A DNA stretch of 10,308 nt from Burkholderiaceae bacterium. GTDB lineage: Bacteria > Pseudomonadota > Gammaproteobacteria > Burkholderiales > Burkholderiaceae_C. The notes below the pieces were generated by a model. It was not told the origin of the DNA. It saw only the letters and a program-made list of their open reading frames with translations, and made no database searches. Shown here piece after piece: positions 1 to 7,493 of this stretch. The DNA is taken from positions 5,251 to 15,558 of the forward strand of contig JAGOBT010000020.1 of NCBI GenBank assembly GCA_017999135.1. The letters are read 5' to 3'. The translations under genes were made by a program, and so were the position numbers. Within the stretch, counting starts at the first letter, position 1. Each line of letters begins with the position of its first letter.

Positions 1-1
1 G

Positions 2-580
2 ATGTGGGGCGCGCTGGGCGGCGACGGCACCATCACCGGCATCCTCAACCAGAGCATCCTCGACACCACCGCCTTCACCTACAAGATCGATGGCGACGAG
101 GCCGGCAGCACCGCGCTGAATGCCGCGGCCCTGAAGCTCACGGCCGTGCCCGACGCCAACCGCCTGCGCCGCGACGGCCTGCGCTGGATTCCGCAGATCA
201 ACGGCGAGATCAAGATTCCGGTCGTGTCCATCCACACCCTGGGCGACCTGTTCGTGCCCTTCAGCATGCAGCAGGTCTATCAGAAGCGGGTGGCGGCCAA
301 GGGCAACAGCCAGTGGCTGGTGCAGCGCGCCATCCGCGGCGCCAGCCATTGCGACTTCACCGTGGCCGAGCAGGTGGAGGCCTTCGAGGCGATGGTGAAG
401 TGGGAACGTGACGGCATCAAGCCCAGCGGCGATGACGTGGTCACCGCCGCCACGGTGGCCGCGCCCACCTACGGCTGCACCTACACCATCGACACCCTGG
501 GCCAGGACGACGGTGGCACCACCCGCGCCCTGCGGGCGGGCATCGCCCAGTCGCTGCCGGGCGCCTGCGCGGCACCCTGA
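2..580 (+). CDS. Alpha/beta hydrolase, C-terminal part (5' end outside window)
   Basis: The visible 192 residues look like the second half of an alpha/beta-hydrolase fold protein. A beta-strand followed by Asp82 (IPVVSIHTLGDLFVP) and a later His116 (RGASHCDF) have the spacing and surroundings of the acid and base of a Ser-Asp-His triad; the nucleophile would lie upstream of the window. The ATG at base 2 is almost certainly an internal Met, because the protein begins in mid-domain with no leader. After the catalytic His there is one helix (VEAFEAMVKW) and then an extension of about 55 residues carrying Cys159 and Cys189, which could form a disulfide and hints at an exported enzyme. The substrate cannot be told; an esterase or peptidase is equally possible. 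The stop lies 28 bp before dacB on the same strand, so the two could share a transcript. Confidence 0.8.
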   Translation: MWGALGGDGTITGILNQSILDTTAFTYKIDGDEAGSTALNAAALKLTAVPDANRLRRDGLRWIPQINGEIKIPVVSIHTLGDLFVPFSMQQVYQKRVAAKGNSQWLVQRAIRGASHCDFTVAEQVEAFEAMVKWERDGIKPSGDDVVTAATVAAPTYGCTYTIDTLGQDDGGTTRALRAGIAQSLPGACAAP

Positions 581-608
581 CGCCGCACGGGCGGAGATAC
601 TCGGTCGG

Positions 609-2222
609 GTGTCCCGCACCCGCCCCCTGATCCGCACCCTGGCCCGGCTGGGCCTGCTGGCAGCGCTGGCCTGGCCGCCCGGCCATGCCGGCGCCCAGGC
701 GCTGCCCGATGCCGTGCAGCAGGCCCTGCAGCAGGCCCAGGTGCCACCCGATGCCCTGGGTGCCGTCGTGCTGCCGGCCAGCACCGGCCTGGCCAGCCGC
801 CTGGCCCCGCGCTGGGCGCACCAGGCCGACCGGCCGATGCAGCCGGCGTCCACGCTGAAGCTGCTGACCAGCGTGGTGGCGCTGGACCAGATCGGCCCCA
901 ACGTGCGCGGCTTCACCGAACTGCTGACCCGCGCGCCGCAGCAGGGCGATGTGCTGGCCGGTGACCTGGTGCTGCGTGGCGGCGCCGACCCCGAGTTCGA
1001 CCTGCCGCAGCTGTGGGCCATGCTGCTGGAACTGCGCCAGGTGCACGGCATCCGCGCCCTGGCGGGCGACATCGTCATCGACCGCACGCTGTTCCGCCCG
1101 TCGCGGCCCGAGCGCGAGGCCACGCCGTTCGACGAGCGGCCCGAGTTCGCCTACAACCTGGTGCCCGATGCGCTGCAGCTCAACAGCCACCTGCTGCAGA
1201 TCGAGATCAGCAGCGAGGCTGGCACGCTGCAGGCCCGCGCCCTGCCGCCGCTGCCCGGCCTGGTGCTCGACACCAGCGCGATGCGGTGGAGTGACCGGCC
1301 CTGCGGCGAATGGCTGCAGGACTGGCAGAGCCCGCCGCCGGCCGAGGCCGCCGAGCCCGGCGTGCTGCGCGTGCGCCTGCAGGGCGCCTTCCCCAAGGCC
1401 TGCACCCAGCGGCCCAGCCTGTTCCTGCTGGACCCGCTGGCCCTGGCCGAACGCCAGCTGCGCTGGCTGTGGGCCAGCCTGGGCGGCAGCTGGGCTGGCC
1501 AGGCGCGCGAGGCCGAGGCGCCCGTGGTGCCGCTGCTCACTGCCAGCCAGCAAGCCGCAGAGAAGCCGCCGCTGCGCCCCGGCGCTGCGGTGGTGGTGCC
1601 GGGCGTGCAGCGCGCAGGGCCGGCCACGCCCGGGCTGCGTCTGCTGGCCAGCCACCAGGCACGGCCCTGGGGCGAGGTGCTGCGCACGCTGAACAAGCAG
1701 TCCAGCAATGTGTACAGCCGCTTGCTGTACCTGCAGCTGGGCGTGGCGGCCATGGCCGACCACCCCGAGCAGCCCACCCGCGCCCTGGCCGACCGCGCGC
1801 TGCGCCAGTGGCTGGCCGCGCGGCGCATCGACGCGCCCGGCCTGGTGGTGGACAACGGCTCGGGCCTGTCGCGCGCCGAGCGCATCACGCCGCGCACGCT
1901 GGCCCGCGTTCTGCAGGCCGCTCACCAGGGGCGCTGGGCACCCGAACTGCAGATGAGCCTGCCGCTGGCCGGCGTGGACGGCACGCTGCGCAACCGCCTG
2001 ACCACCGGCCCGGCGATGGGCCAGGCCCGGCTGAAGACCGGCCTGCTGCGCGACGTGAGTGCGCTGGCCGGCTACGTGGCCGACCCGCAGGGCCGGCCCT
2101 GGGTGCTGGTGGCCTTCATCAACCACCCCAACGCGGTGGCGGCGCGGCCCGCGCTGGACGCGCTGGTGGACTGGGTGGCCGGCGGGGGGCTCAGCCCGGG
2201 GTCTCCAGCGCCGGCACGTTGA
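609..2222 (+). CDS. dacB: D-alanyl-D-alanine carboxypeptidase/endopeptidase (PBP4 type)
   Basis: Periplasmic peptidase S13 enzyme that trims the terminal D-Ala of peptidoglycan stem peptides and cuts D-Ala-mDAP cross-links. All three penicillin-binding motifs are visible in order: SxxK as STLK (Ser81 nucleophile, Lys84), SxN as SSN (365-367) and KTG (476-478) followed by the usual [11 protein letters not shown]. The roughly 280 residues between the first two motifs fit the large inserted domains typical of PBP4. I place the start at GTG 609, giving 537 residues (E. coli DacB is 477): it puts an arginine-rich n-region and a hydrophobic segment ([12 protein letters not shown]) in front of a signal-peptidase-like AGAQA, and a GGAG at 593-596 lies 12 bases upstream, a rather long spacing. 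The open frame reaches back to 408, but that part overlaps the hydrolase and is a frame shadow. The last 32 bp overlap the 3' end of pncB on the other strand. Confidence 0.95.
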   Translation: MSRTRPLIRTLARLGLLAALAWPPGHAGAQALPDAVQQALQQAQVPPDALGAVVLPASTGLASRLAPRWAHQADRPMQPASTLKLLTSVVALDQIGPNVRGFTELLTRAPQQGDVLAGDLVLRGGADPEFDLPQLWAMLLELRQVHGIRALAGDIVIDRTLFRPSRPEREATPFDERPEFAYNLVPDALQLNSHLLQIEISSEAGTLQARALPPLPGLVLDTSAMRWSDRPCGEWLQDWQSPPPAEAAEPGVLRVRLQGAFPKACTQRPSLFLLDPLALAERQLRWLWASLGGSWAGQAREAEAPVVPLLTASQQAAEKPPLRPGAAVVVPGVQRAGPATPGLRLLASHQARPWGEVLRTLNKQSSNVYSRLLYLQLGVAAMADHPEQPTRALADRALRQWLAARRIDAPGLVVDNGSGLSRAERITPRTLARVLQAAHQGRWAPELQMSLPLAGVDGTLRNRLTTGPAMGQARLKTGLLRDVSALAGYVADPQGRPWVLVAFINHPNAVAARPALDALVDWVAGGGLSPGSPAPAR

Positions 2223-3402
2223 AGACTTGCCTGAGGTAGGCCAGGAAGGTCTGGTCGTCGCAGAGGATCTTGCCCGGGCTGTCGCTCAGCTTGGCCACCG
2301 GCTGGCCGTTGCAGTGGGTCAGCTTCATCACGATGTGCAGCGTGTGCAGGCCCATGTCGTTGGTCAGGTTGGTGCCGATGCCGAAGCCCAGCTGCGTGCG
2401 GTCGGCAAAGTGCCGGTACAGCTCGAAGGCCTTGGGCAGGCTCAGCCCGTCACTGAACACCAGCCGCTTGGTGTGGGTGTCGATGCGCAGCCTGGCGTAG
2501 TGCGCCAGCGCCTTCTCGCCCCACACGATGGGGTCGCCCGAATCGTGCCGCAGGCCGTCGAACAGCTTGGCGAAGTACAGGTCGAAGTCGGCCAGGAAGG
2601 CGTCCATCCCCACCACGTCGGTCAGCGCCACGCCCAGGTCGCCCCGGTATTCCTGCACCCAGGCTTCGAGCGCGGCCTTCTGGAAATCACGCAGCCGCAC
2701 GCCCAGCGCCTGGTAGGTCTGCAGGAATTCATGCGCCATGGTGCCGATGGGCACCAGGCCCAGGTCACGCGCCAGCAGCACGTTGCTGGTGCCCTTGAAG
2801 TACTCGGGCACCTCGCGCTGCAGCGTGGCCACCACCTCACGGTGCCAGCTGCCCGAGAAGCGCCGCCGCACGCCGAAGTCGAAGAACTCGAACGGGTTGC
2901 GGCGGCGCGGCTCCTGCCCGAAGGCGCGCAGCAGCGCCACCTTGTCGGCCAGCCGGCGGCGGCCTTCGGACACGGCCGGGGCCTGGTCGAAGCGGCGGAA
3001 GTACAGCTCGTTGACGATGGCCAGCACATGGATCTCGAAGGCCATCACATGCACCTGCGGGCCGCGGGCCACGATCTCCAGCGTGCCGGCGTTGTCGCGC
3101 ACCTCGATGAAATCCCGCTGGAACTGGAAGATGCGCAGGAAGTCGACGAAGTCGGTCTTGATGAAGCGCAGCCCGCGCAGATAGGCCAGCTCGTCGGGCT
3201 GGAAGCGCAGGCTGCACAGGTGGTCCAGCTGCTCGTTGATCTCGCCGATCAGGTGCGCCAGCGGGTAGTCGCGCGCATTGCGGCAGATGAAGACGTACTC
3301 GGCCTGTGTCTGCGGGTGCCGATGCAGCATGGCCTGCCACATCGTGAACTTGTAGAGATCGGTCTCCAGCAGGCTGTGGATGACGGGTTGCAGGGTGGCC
3401 AT
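2191..3402 (-). CDS. pncB: Nicotinate phosphoribosyltransferase
   Basis: Cytoplasmic enzyme of NAD salvage (Preiss-Handler route) that makes nicotinate mononucleotide from nicotinate and PRPP, coupled to ATP hydrolysis. The 403-residue product matches the E. coli/Salmonella enzyme in length and along its whole length: N-terminal [26 protein letters not shown] (175-183), GTSNVLLAR (204-212), and GTMAHEF with His224, the counterpart of the histidine that is phosphorylated during the catalytic cycle (His219 in Salmonella). Further landmarks are the GLRHDSGDP loop (283-291), [10 protein letters not shown] (340-349) and KLSDSPGK near the C-terminus. The ATG at 3402 gives the family's usual N-terminus, but no Shine-Dalgarno sequence is visible in front of it. 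It lies 74 bp downstream of the LysR gene on the same strand; a hairpin and a TATACT box in that gap suggest separate transcription. Its last 32 bp overlap the end of dacB. Confidence 0.97.
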   Translation of the reverse strand: MATLQPVIHSLLETDLYKFTMWQAMLHRHPQTQAEYVFICRNARDYPLAHLIGEINEQLDHLCSLRFQPDELAYLRGLRFIKTDFVDFLRIFQFQRDFIEVRDNAGTLEIVARGPQVHVMAFEIHVLAIVNELYFRRFDQAPAVSEGRRRLADKVALLRAFGQEPRRRNPFEFFDFGVRRRFSGSWHREVVATLQREVPEYFKGTSNVLLARDLGLVPIGTMAHEFLQTYQALGVRLRDFQKAALEAWVQEYRGDLGVALTDVVGMDAFLADFDLYFAKLFDGLRHDSGDPIVWGEKALAHYARLRIDTHTKRLVFSDGLSLPKAFELYRHFADRTQLGFGIGTNLTNDMGLHTLHIVMKLTHCNGQPVAKLSDSPGKILCDDQTFLAYLRQVFNVPALETPG

Positions 3403-3449
3403 GTGGGGCGCTGGGGCAACGTGTCCGCTGCCGAACGGGGGTGCGGGTC

Positions 3450-3455
3450 AGTATA
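3450..3455 (-). promoter_or_regulatory. Possible -10 box of a pncB promoter
   Basis: On the minus strand TATACT (five of six matches to TATAAT) stands out in a GC-rich gap, 48 to 53 bases upstream of the pncB start codon. No good -35 hexamer lies 16 to 18 bp further upstream, so a sigma-70 promoter here would be weak or need an activator. This is inference from consensus matching only. Confidence 0.3.
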
Positions 3456-3458
3456 GGA

Positions 3459-3473
3459 GCCGGCCATGCCGGC
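3459..3473 (-). terminator. Short hairpin just after the LysR gene, possible weak terminator
   Basis: GCCGGC, a 3-base loop, then GCCGGC again: a perfect 6-bp GC stem that begins 3 bases after the LysR stop codon in the direction of transcription. It is not followed by a clean T run (TCCTATACT follows), so as an intrinsic terminator it would be leaky. It sits directly upstream of the candidate pncB -10 box, an arrangement that would separate the two genes. Confidence 0.3.
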
Positions 3474-3476
3474 GGA

Positions 3477-4403
3477 TCAGCCGCCGTCGGGCACCGACCA
3501 CAGCGCCAGCATCAGCTCGCGCAGCAGGTCGGTGCACTGCTCCACCAGCGGCCCGCGCGGGCGCTGCGCCGACGTGGCCAGCCATTGCGTGGTGACCAGC
3601 CGGCGAGCGCCTGGCTCGGCCGAGAGCGCACGCACATGGAAGGCGTCTTCCGGCCCCTGGCTGCGCACGCCATTGAGGGTCAGCACGCCATGCATGCCCA
3701 GAGACCGCACCAGGTCCAGGATGGCCGGCACGCTTTCGATCTCGATGCCCACGCGCGGCTTCACGCCCTGGGCGACCAGCGCTGTCTCCAGCAGCATGCG
3801 GATCGAATGCGGTCGGCTGGGCATCACCAGCTCCAGCCGGGCCAGCTCGGCCAGCGGCACTGGCGCGCCCACCAGCCCCTGGCCCGCCTGGCGCCGCGAC
3901 ACCAGGTACAGCGTCTCGTCGAGCACCGGCACCAGGTCGATGGTGGGCGAGGGCACCACGTTGTAGACCACCGCCACGTCGATGCGGCCGATCTGCAGCC
4001 ATTCCAGCATGTAGGTCGACAGGCCTTCGACGACGGTGAGCGTGGCACGCGGGAAGCGGCTGCGGAAGGCGGTGACCAGCGGCGCGGTGAGCGCGCGGCT
4101 GATGCTCGGCGGCATGCCCACGGCCAGGTGCCCGCTGGCGGCGCCGCGCTCGTCTTCCATGTCCTGCCGGGCGCGTTCCACCTGTTGCAGGATGCCGCGT
4201 GCATGCGCCAGCAGCTGCTTGCCGGGCTCGGTCAGCGTGACGCCGCGGCCGTTGCGCTCCAGCAGCGTCTGGCGCAGCTCCACCTCCAGCGCCCGGATCT
4301 GCCGGCTCAGCGCCGGCTGCGCCACCCGCAGAAAGGCCGAGGCACGGGTGAAGCTGCCGAACTCGGCCACGTGCACGAAGTACGCCAGCTGTTTCAGATC
4401 CAC
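3477..4403 (-). CDS. LysR-type transcriptional regulator
   Basis: A 308-residue DNA-binding regulator. The N-terminus (DLKQLAYFVHVAEFGSFTRA, then VAQPALSRQIRALE and RGVTLTEPG, residues 2-61) is the classic LysR winged helix-turn-helix, followed by a linker helix and a periplasmic-binding-protein-like effector domain (from about 90, HLAVGMPPS onward). I choose GTG 4403 as start because it puts the helix-turn-helix at the usual distance from the N-terminus; the frame stays open upstream to 4820, but that part is antisense to dctP. No clear ribosome-binding site precedes the GTG. The gene is divergent from the dctPQM operon with a 160-bp shared control region, the standard layout for a LysR protein that regulates its neighbour, probably in response to the transported compound. 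The target is inferred from position; pncB downstream is a less likely target. Confidence 0.95.
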   Translation of the reverse strand: MDLKQLAYFVHVAEFGSFTRASAFLRVAQPALSRQIRALEVELRQTLLERNGRGVTLTEPGKQLLAHARGILQQVERARQDMEDERGAASGHLAVGMPPSISRALTAPLVTAFRSRFPRATLTVVEGLSTYMLEWLQIGRIDVAVVYNVVPSPTIDLVPVLDETLYLVSRRQAGQGLVGAPVPLAELARLELVMPSRPHSIRMLLETALVAQGVKPRVGIEIESVPAILDLVRSLGMHGVLTLNGVRSQGPEDAFHVRALSAEPGARRLVTTQWLATSAQRPRGPLVEQCTDLLRELMLALWSVPDGG

Positions 4404-4442
4404 GGCCGGATTGTCATGCCGAAAAGGCCTGGCAGCTAGATA

Positions 4443-4466
4443 GGAAATAGCGTTGATGCATGGCAA
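4443..4466 (-). promoter_or_regulatory. Weak candidate promoter for the LysR gene
   Basis: On the minus strand TTGCCA (4466-4461, five of six matches to the -35 consensus) is followed after 18 bp by TATCTA (about 4442-4437), which matches only three of six. The -35 hexamer overlaps the candidate LysR box and the -35 of the divergent operon promoter, the usual arrangement for negative autoregulation. The weak -10 keeps confidence low. Confidence 0.2.
4453..4466. promoter_or_regulatory. Candidate LysR binding motif (T-N11-A, TTGATGCATGGCAA)
   Basis: In the region between the LysR gene and dctP, TTGATGCATGGCAA has the T-N11-A form expected of LysR boxes (T4453 with A4465, T4454 with A4466) and partial dyad symmetry: TTG and CAA arms around an ATGCAT core offset by one base. 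It lies 98 to 111 bases upstream of dctP. LysR motifs are degenerate and such matches occur by chance, so this is a candidate only. Confidence 0.35.
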
Positions 4467-4481
4467 GCACCGGAAAACAAT
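4453..4481 (+). promoter_or_regulatory. Candidate sigma-70 promoter for dctPQM
   Basis: TTGATG (4453-4458) and AACAAT (4476-4481) each match four of six consensus positions and are 17 bp apart, the optimal spacing. This is the best promoter-like pair I find in the 160-bp gap. Imperfect hexamers with a LysR-like motif over the -35 would fit an activator-dependent promoter. The predicted transcript would carry a leader of about 75 nt. Confidence 0.35.
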
Positions 4482-4552
4482 CCGCCGCAGAAGACCCAAA
4501 GGGCATGCTGCGCGTGCGACAGGGCCTCGTCTTTCACCCATTCCCCGTTGAC

Positions 4553-4556
4553 GGAG
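4553..4556 (+). promoter_or_regulatory. Ribosome binding site of dctP
   Basis: GGAG followed by A lies 7 bases before ATG 4564. It is the clearest Shine-Dalgarno sequence in the window and fixes the dctP start. Most other genes here have weak or no visible site, consistent with high translation of the binding protein. Confidence 0.7.
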
Positions 4557-4563
4557 ACACGCC

Positions 4564-5601
4564 ATGAGCACCCGACGCCATTCCCTGAAGTCTGCGCTGG
4601 CCGCTGCCGCCGCGCTGACCCTGCTGCCCCTGGCCGCCCAGGCGGCCGACGTGACGCTGCGCTTCCACCAGATGCTGCCGCCGCAGGCCACCATTCCGGC
4701 CAAGGCCATCAAGGTCTGGGCCGAGAAGGTCGAGAAGGAGAGCGGCGGCCGCATCAAGGTGCAGCGCTTCGACGCCATGGCGCTGGGCGGCAAGCCGCCC
4801 GAGCTGTATGACCAGGCCAAGGACGGCGTCGTCGACCTGATCTGGACGGTGCTGGGCTACACCCCGGGCCGCTTCCCCAAGTCCGAGGTGTTTGAACTGC
4901 CGTTCTCCACCGGCAACGCCGAGGCCGGGTCCAAGGCGTTCCAGGAATACGTCGAGAAGAACGCCATGGACGAGTTCAAGGACGTCAAGCTGATCGGCGT
5001 GCACATCCACGGCCCCGGCCTGATCCACAGCAAGGACCCGGTCACCAAGCTCGAAGACCTGAAGGGCATGAAGGTGCGTGGCGGCTCGCGCGTCATCAAC
5101 ATCATGCTCGAGCAGCTGGGTGCCACGCCGGTGGGCATGCCGGTGCCGGCCGTCGGCGAGGCACTGTCCAAGGGCGTGATCAGCGCCACCACCATCCCCT
5201 GGGAAGTGGTGCCGGCGGTCAAGGTGCAGCAGATCGTCAAGAACCACACCGGCTTCAGCGGCAGCAAGGGCCTGTACACCCAGACTTTCGCGGTGGCCAT
5301 GCACAAGGCCAGCTACGACAAGCTGCCGGCCGACCTGAAGAAGGTGATCGACGCCAACAGCGGCCAGGTGGCAGCCACGCTGTTCGGCCGTGCCATGGAC
5401 GAGGGCGACAAGGCCGGCCTCGACCTGGCCAAGAAGGGTGGCAACAGCATCGTCACCCTCGACGCTGCCGAGACCAACCGCTGGCAGCGTGCCGCCGCCG
5501 GCGTGCGCGCCGCCTGGTACAAGGAAGTGTCGGCCAAGGGCATCGACGGCCCCAAGCTCGCCAGCGAGGCCGAAGCGCTGATCGCCAAGCACAGCAAGTA
5601 G
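4564..5601 (+). CDS. dctP: TRAP transporter periplasmic solute-binding protein (DctP family)
   Basis: The 345-residue substrate-capturing subunit of a TRAP transporter. Residues 1-27 form a signal peptide: a basic start, hydrophobic ALAAAAALTLLPLA, and an AQA|AD cleavage site. The n-region TRRHSLK resembles a twin-arginine motif with Ser in place of Phe, so Tat export is possible though Sec is the family norm. The mature protein shows the DctP pattern: LRFHQMLPPQ, a strand-helix unit with WAEKVEKESGGRIKVQ (52-67), DLIW near 91, and LEDLKGMKVR (163-172), whose Arg172 is the position that salt-bridges the substrate carboxylate in characterised family members. QLGATPVGMPVPAVGEALSKG (184-204) is also typical. 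The ligand cannot be named; a mono- or dicarboxylate is likely. A good GGAG lies 7 bases before the ATG. First gene of the operon, separated from dctQ by a strong hairpin. Confidence 0.95.
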   Translation: MSTRRHSLKSALAAAAALTLLPLAAQAADVTLRFHQMLPPQATIPAKAIKVWAEKVEKESGGRIKVQRFDAMALGGKPPELYDQAKDGVVDLIWTVLGYTPGRFPKSEVFELPFSTGNAEAGSKAFQEYVEKNAMDEFKDVKLIGVHIHGPGLIHSKDPVTKLEDLKGMKVRGGSRVINIMLEQLGATPVGMPVPAVGEALSKGVISATTIPWEVVPAVKVQQIVKNHTGFSGSKGLYTQTFAVAMHKASYDKLPADLKKVIDANSGQVAATLFGRAMDEGDKAGLDLAKKGGNSIVTLDAAETNRWQRAAAGVRAAWYKEVSAKGIDGPKLASEAEALIAKHSK

Positions 5602-5609
5602 TCCCCCTG

Positions 5610-5628
5610 CCGGGGCCTGCGGCCCCGG
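5610..5628 (+). promoter_or_regulatory. Strong intercistronic hairpin between dctP and dctQ
   Basis: CCGGGGCC, a TGC loop, then GGCCCCGG: a perfect 8-bp all-GC stem with a possible extra G-U pair outside, beginning 9 bases after the dctP stop. No T run follows, so it is unlikely to be an efficient intrinsic terminator. Such hairpins after binding-protein genes protect the upstream mRNA from 3' exonucleases or partly attenuate reading into the membrane genes; that role is inferred here from position and stem strength. Confidence 0.6.
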
Positions 5629-5647
5629 TCCACCACTGGATGTGACG

Positions 5648-6166
5648 ATGACACACCCCGTCTATGCGGCGGCCAGGGTGATGGCCTGGTTCGGCGCGCT
5701 GGTGCTCACGCTGCTGGCGTTGATGAGCGTGGTCAGCATCGCCGGGCGGGCCCTGTCGGGCCTGGGCCTGGGCCCGGTGCCTGGCGATTTCGAGCTGGTG
5801 GAGGCCGGCACGGCGCTGGCCGTGTTCTGCTTCCTGCCCTGGGCCCACCTCAAGCGCGGCCATGCGGTGGTCGACCTGTTCTGGCGCGCCTACCCGCCCG
5901 CGCTGCAGCGCCTGCTGGACGTGGCGGCTGACCTGCTGATGCTGGGTGTCTGGCTGCTGCTGGTCTGGCGCATGGGCGTGGCCATGCACGACTACCGCGG
6001 CAACGCCGAAGTCACCTTCATCCTGCAGTTCCCGGTGTGGTGGGGCTATGCGGCGTCGATGGTGCCGGCCGCGCTGGGCTGCCTGGTCTATGCCTGGCGC
6101 CTGGCGGAATCCCTGGGCCTGGTGAAGGCGCCCGACGACTTCGCCCCTGCTGGAGCATCGCACTGA
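5648..6166 (+). CDS. dctQ: TRAP transporter small membrane subunit (DctQ family)
   Basis: A 172-residue inner-membrane protein with four hydrophobic segments (about 9-31, 50-66, 89-111 and 126-150), the normal DctQ topology. The family signature is visible as GDFELVEAGTALAVFCFLP, then HLKRGHAVVDLFW (46-79). It pairs with DctM to form the sodium-coupled transport complex that receives substrate from DctP. I favour ATG 5648, with GGA at 5638-5640 seven bases upstream; an in-frame GTG at 5642 would add two residues (MT) and cannot be excluded. The stop codon shares its last base with the dctM start (TGATG), so the two membrane genes are translationally coupled, while dctP is set apart by 46 bp with a hairpin. 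Confidence 0.95.
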   Translation: MTHPVYAAARVMAWFGALVLTLLALMSVVSIAGRALSGLGLGPVPGDFELVEAGTALAVFCFLPWAHLKRGHAVVDLFWRAYPPALQRLLDVAADLLMLGVWLLLVWRMGVAMHDYRGNAEVTFILQFPVWWGYAASMVPAALGCLVYAWRLAESLGLVKAPDDFAPAGASH

Positions 6167-7488
6167 TGGACGCACTCACCCTGGCCGCCTGGTCGTTTCC
6201 GCTGCTGCTGCTGCTGATCTTCCTGCGCCTGCCGATCGGGCTGGCGATGCTGGTCATCGGCCTGGCCGGGTCCTGGCAGGTGTACGGCAGCGCCGCGCCG
6301 TTGCTCAACCAGATGAAGACGCTGGCCTATGGCCAGTTCTCCAACCATTCGCTGTCCATCGTGCCGCTGTTCCTGCTGATGGGCCAGTTCGCCACGCTGG
6401 GCGGCATGTCGAAGGCGCTGTTCAAGGCGGCCGAGGCCTTCCTGGGCCACCGCCGCGGCGGCGTGGGCATGGCGGCCATCGGCGCCTGCGCCGGCTTCGG
6501 GTCGATCTGCGGCTCGTCGATGGCCACCGCGGCCACCATGGGCCAGGTGGCGCTGCCCGAACTCAAGCGCGCGGGCTACAGCGGCGCGCTGTCCAGCGGC
6601 CTGCTGGCAGCCGGTGGCACGCTGGGCATCCTGATCCCGCCGTCGATCGTGCTGGTGATCTATGCCGTGCTGGCCGAGCAGAACATCGCCAAGATGTTTG
6701 CCGCCGCCTTCGTGCCGGGCATCCTGGCGGCGCTGGGCTACATGCTGGTGATCAACCTGTATGTGCGCTTCTCGCCGTCGTCGGCCGGCCAGGTCGAGCC
6801 CATGCCCTGGCCCGAGCGCTGGCAGGCGCTGGTGGCGGTGTGGCCGGTGCTGCTGATCTTCGGCATCGTCATCGGCGGCATCTACACCGGCATCTTCACG
6901 CCCACCGAGGGCGCGGCCGTGGGGGCGGTGGCCACCGGTGTCATGGCATGGCGCCGCGGCGGGCTGTACGGCGGCAAGCTGCGCGAGGCCTTCGAGGCCA
7001 CCGCCAGCGGCAGCGCGATGGTGTTCCTCATCGTCATCGGCGCGGCGGCCTACAACACCTTCCTGGCGCTGTCGCAGTTGCCGCAGGAGCTGGCCTCCTG
7101 GGTGGGCGCGCAGGGCTTCGGGCCCTACCAGGTGCTGTGGGCCATCCTGATCTTCTACATCATCGCCGGCTGCTTCATGGATTCGCTGTCGATGATCCTG
7201 CTCACCATCCCGATCTTCTTCCCGATGGTTTCGGGGCTGGACTTCGGCCTGCCGCCGGAGGAAGCCGCCATCTGGTTCGGCATCCTGGTGCTGATCGTCG
7301 TCGAGGTGGGGCTGATCACGCCACCGGTGGGCATGAACCTGTTCGTCATCCAGTCGATGGCGCCCGAGATCCGCATCCGCGATGCCTACCGCGGCGTGAT
7401 GCCCTTCGTGGCCAGCGACCTGATCCGGGTGGTGGTGCTGGTGGCGGTGCCGTCGATCTCGCTGTTCGTCGTGCGGCTCAACCCTTGA
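6166..7488 (+). CDS. dctM: TRAP transporter large membrane subunit (DctM family)
   Basis: The 440-residue transport channel subunit of the TRAP system, of normal family length, with hydrophobic segments throughout. Conserved DctM stretches are clear: PLFLLMGQFA (67-76), FGSICGSSMATAATMG (111-126), GTLGILIPPSIVLVIYAVL (151-169), GIFTPTEGAAVGAV (242-255), CFMDSLSMILLTIPIFFP (336-353) and GLITPPVGMNLFVI (382-395). The start is ATG 6166, overlapping the dctQ stop by one base; it gives the usual short N-terminus before the first membrane helix, whereas the longer open frame from 6037 runs inside dctQ and is not used. It is an inner-membrane protein driving sodium- or proton-coupled uptake of the DctP ligand. 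A small reading frame begins 5 bases after its stop. Confidence 0.97.
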   Translation: MDALTLAAWSFPLLLLLIFLRLPIGLAMLVIGLAGSWQVYGSAAPLLNQMKTLAYGQFSNHSLSIVPLFLLMGQFATLGGMSKALFKAAEAFLGHRRGGVGMAAIGACAGFGSICGSSMATAATMGQVALPELKRAGYSGALSSGLLAAGGTLGILIPPSIVLVIYAVLAEQNIAKMFAAAFVPGILAALGYMLVINLYVRFSPSSAGQVEPMPWPERWQALVAVWPVLLIFGIVIGGIYTGIFTPTEGAAVGAVATGVMAWRRGGLYGGKLREAFEATASGSAMVFLIVIGAAAYNTFLALSQLPQELASWVGAQGFGPYQVLWAILIFYIIAGCFMDSLSMILLTIPIFFPMVSGLDFGLPPEEAAIWFGILVLIVVEVGLITPPVGMNLFVIQSMAPEIRIRDAYRGVMPFVASDLIRVVVLVAVPSISLFVVRLNP

Positions 7489-7493
7489 GCGCC

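Noticed and set aside
441..2126. A 561-codon open frame on the minus strand opposite dacB
   Set aside because: Its product is rich in Gln, His, Arg, Ala and Gly with no domain pattern, and dacB on the other strand has all three active-site motifs. Long antisense frames are expected at this GC content.
2059..3456. A 465-codon open frame on the plus strand opposite pncB
   Set aside because: pncB matches its family from end to end; the antisense product is repetitive His/Gln/Val sequence without motifs.
4394..4417. A 7-codon leader frame (ATG to TGA, minus strand) overlapping the LysR GTG start
   Set aside because: It has the shape of a translational-control leader but no ribosome-binding site, and so short a frame occurs easily by chance.
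3441..4439. A 332-codon plus-strand frame opposite the LysR gene
   Set aside because: Shadow of the regulator, with the same His/Gln/Arg-rich composition and no recognisable domain.
4404..4820. N-terminal extension of the LysR frame to 447 codons
   Set aside because: The helix-turn-helix starts at the GTG 4403 product as in normal family members; the extension crosses the control region and the 5' end of dctP.
4534..5592. A 352-codon minus-strand frame opposite dctP
   Set aside because: dctP is well supported by signal peptide, ribosome-binding site and family motifs; the reverse frame shows only GC-driven openness.
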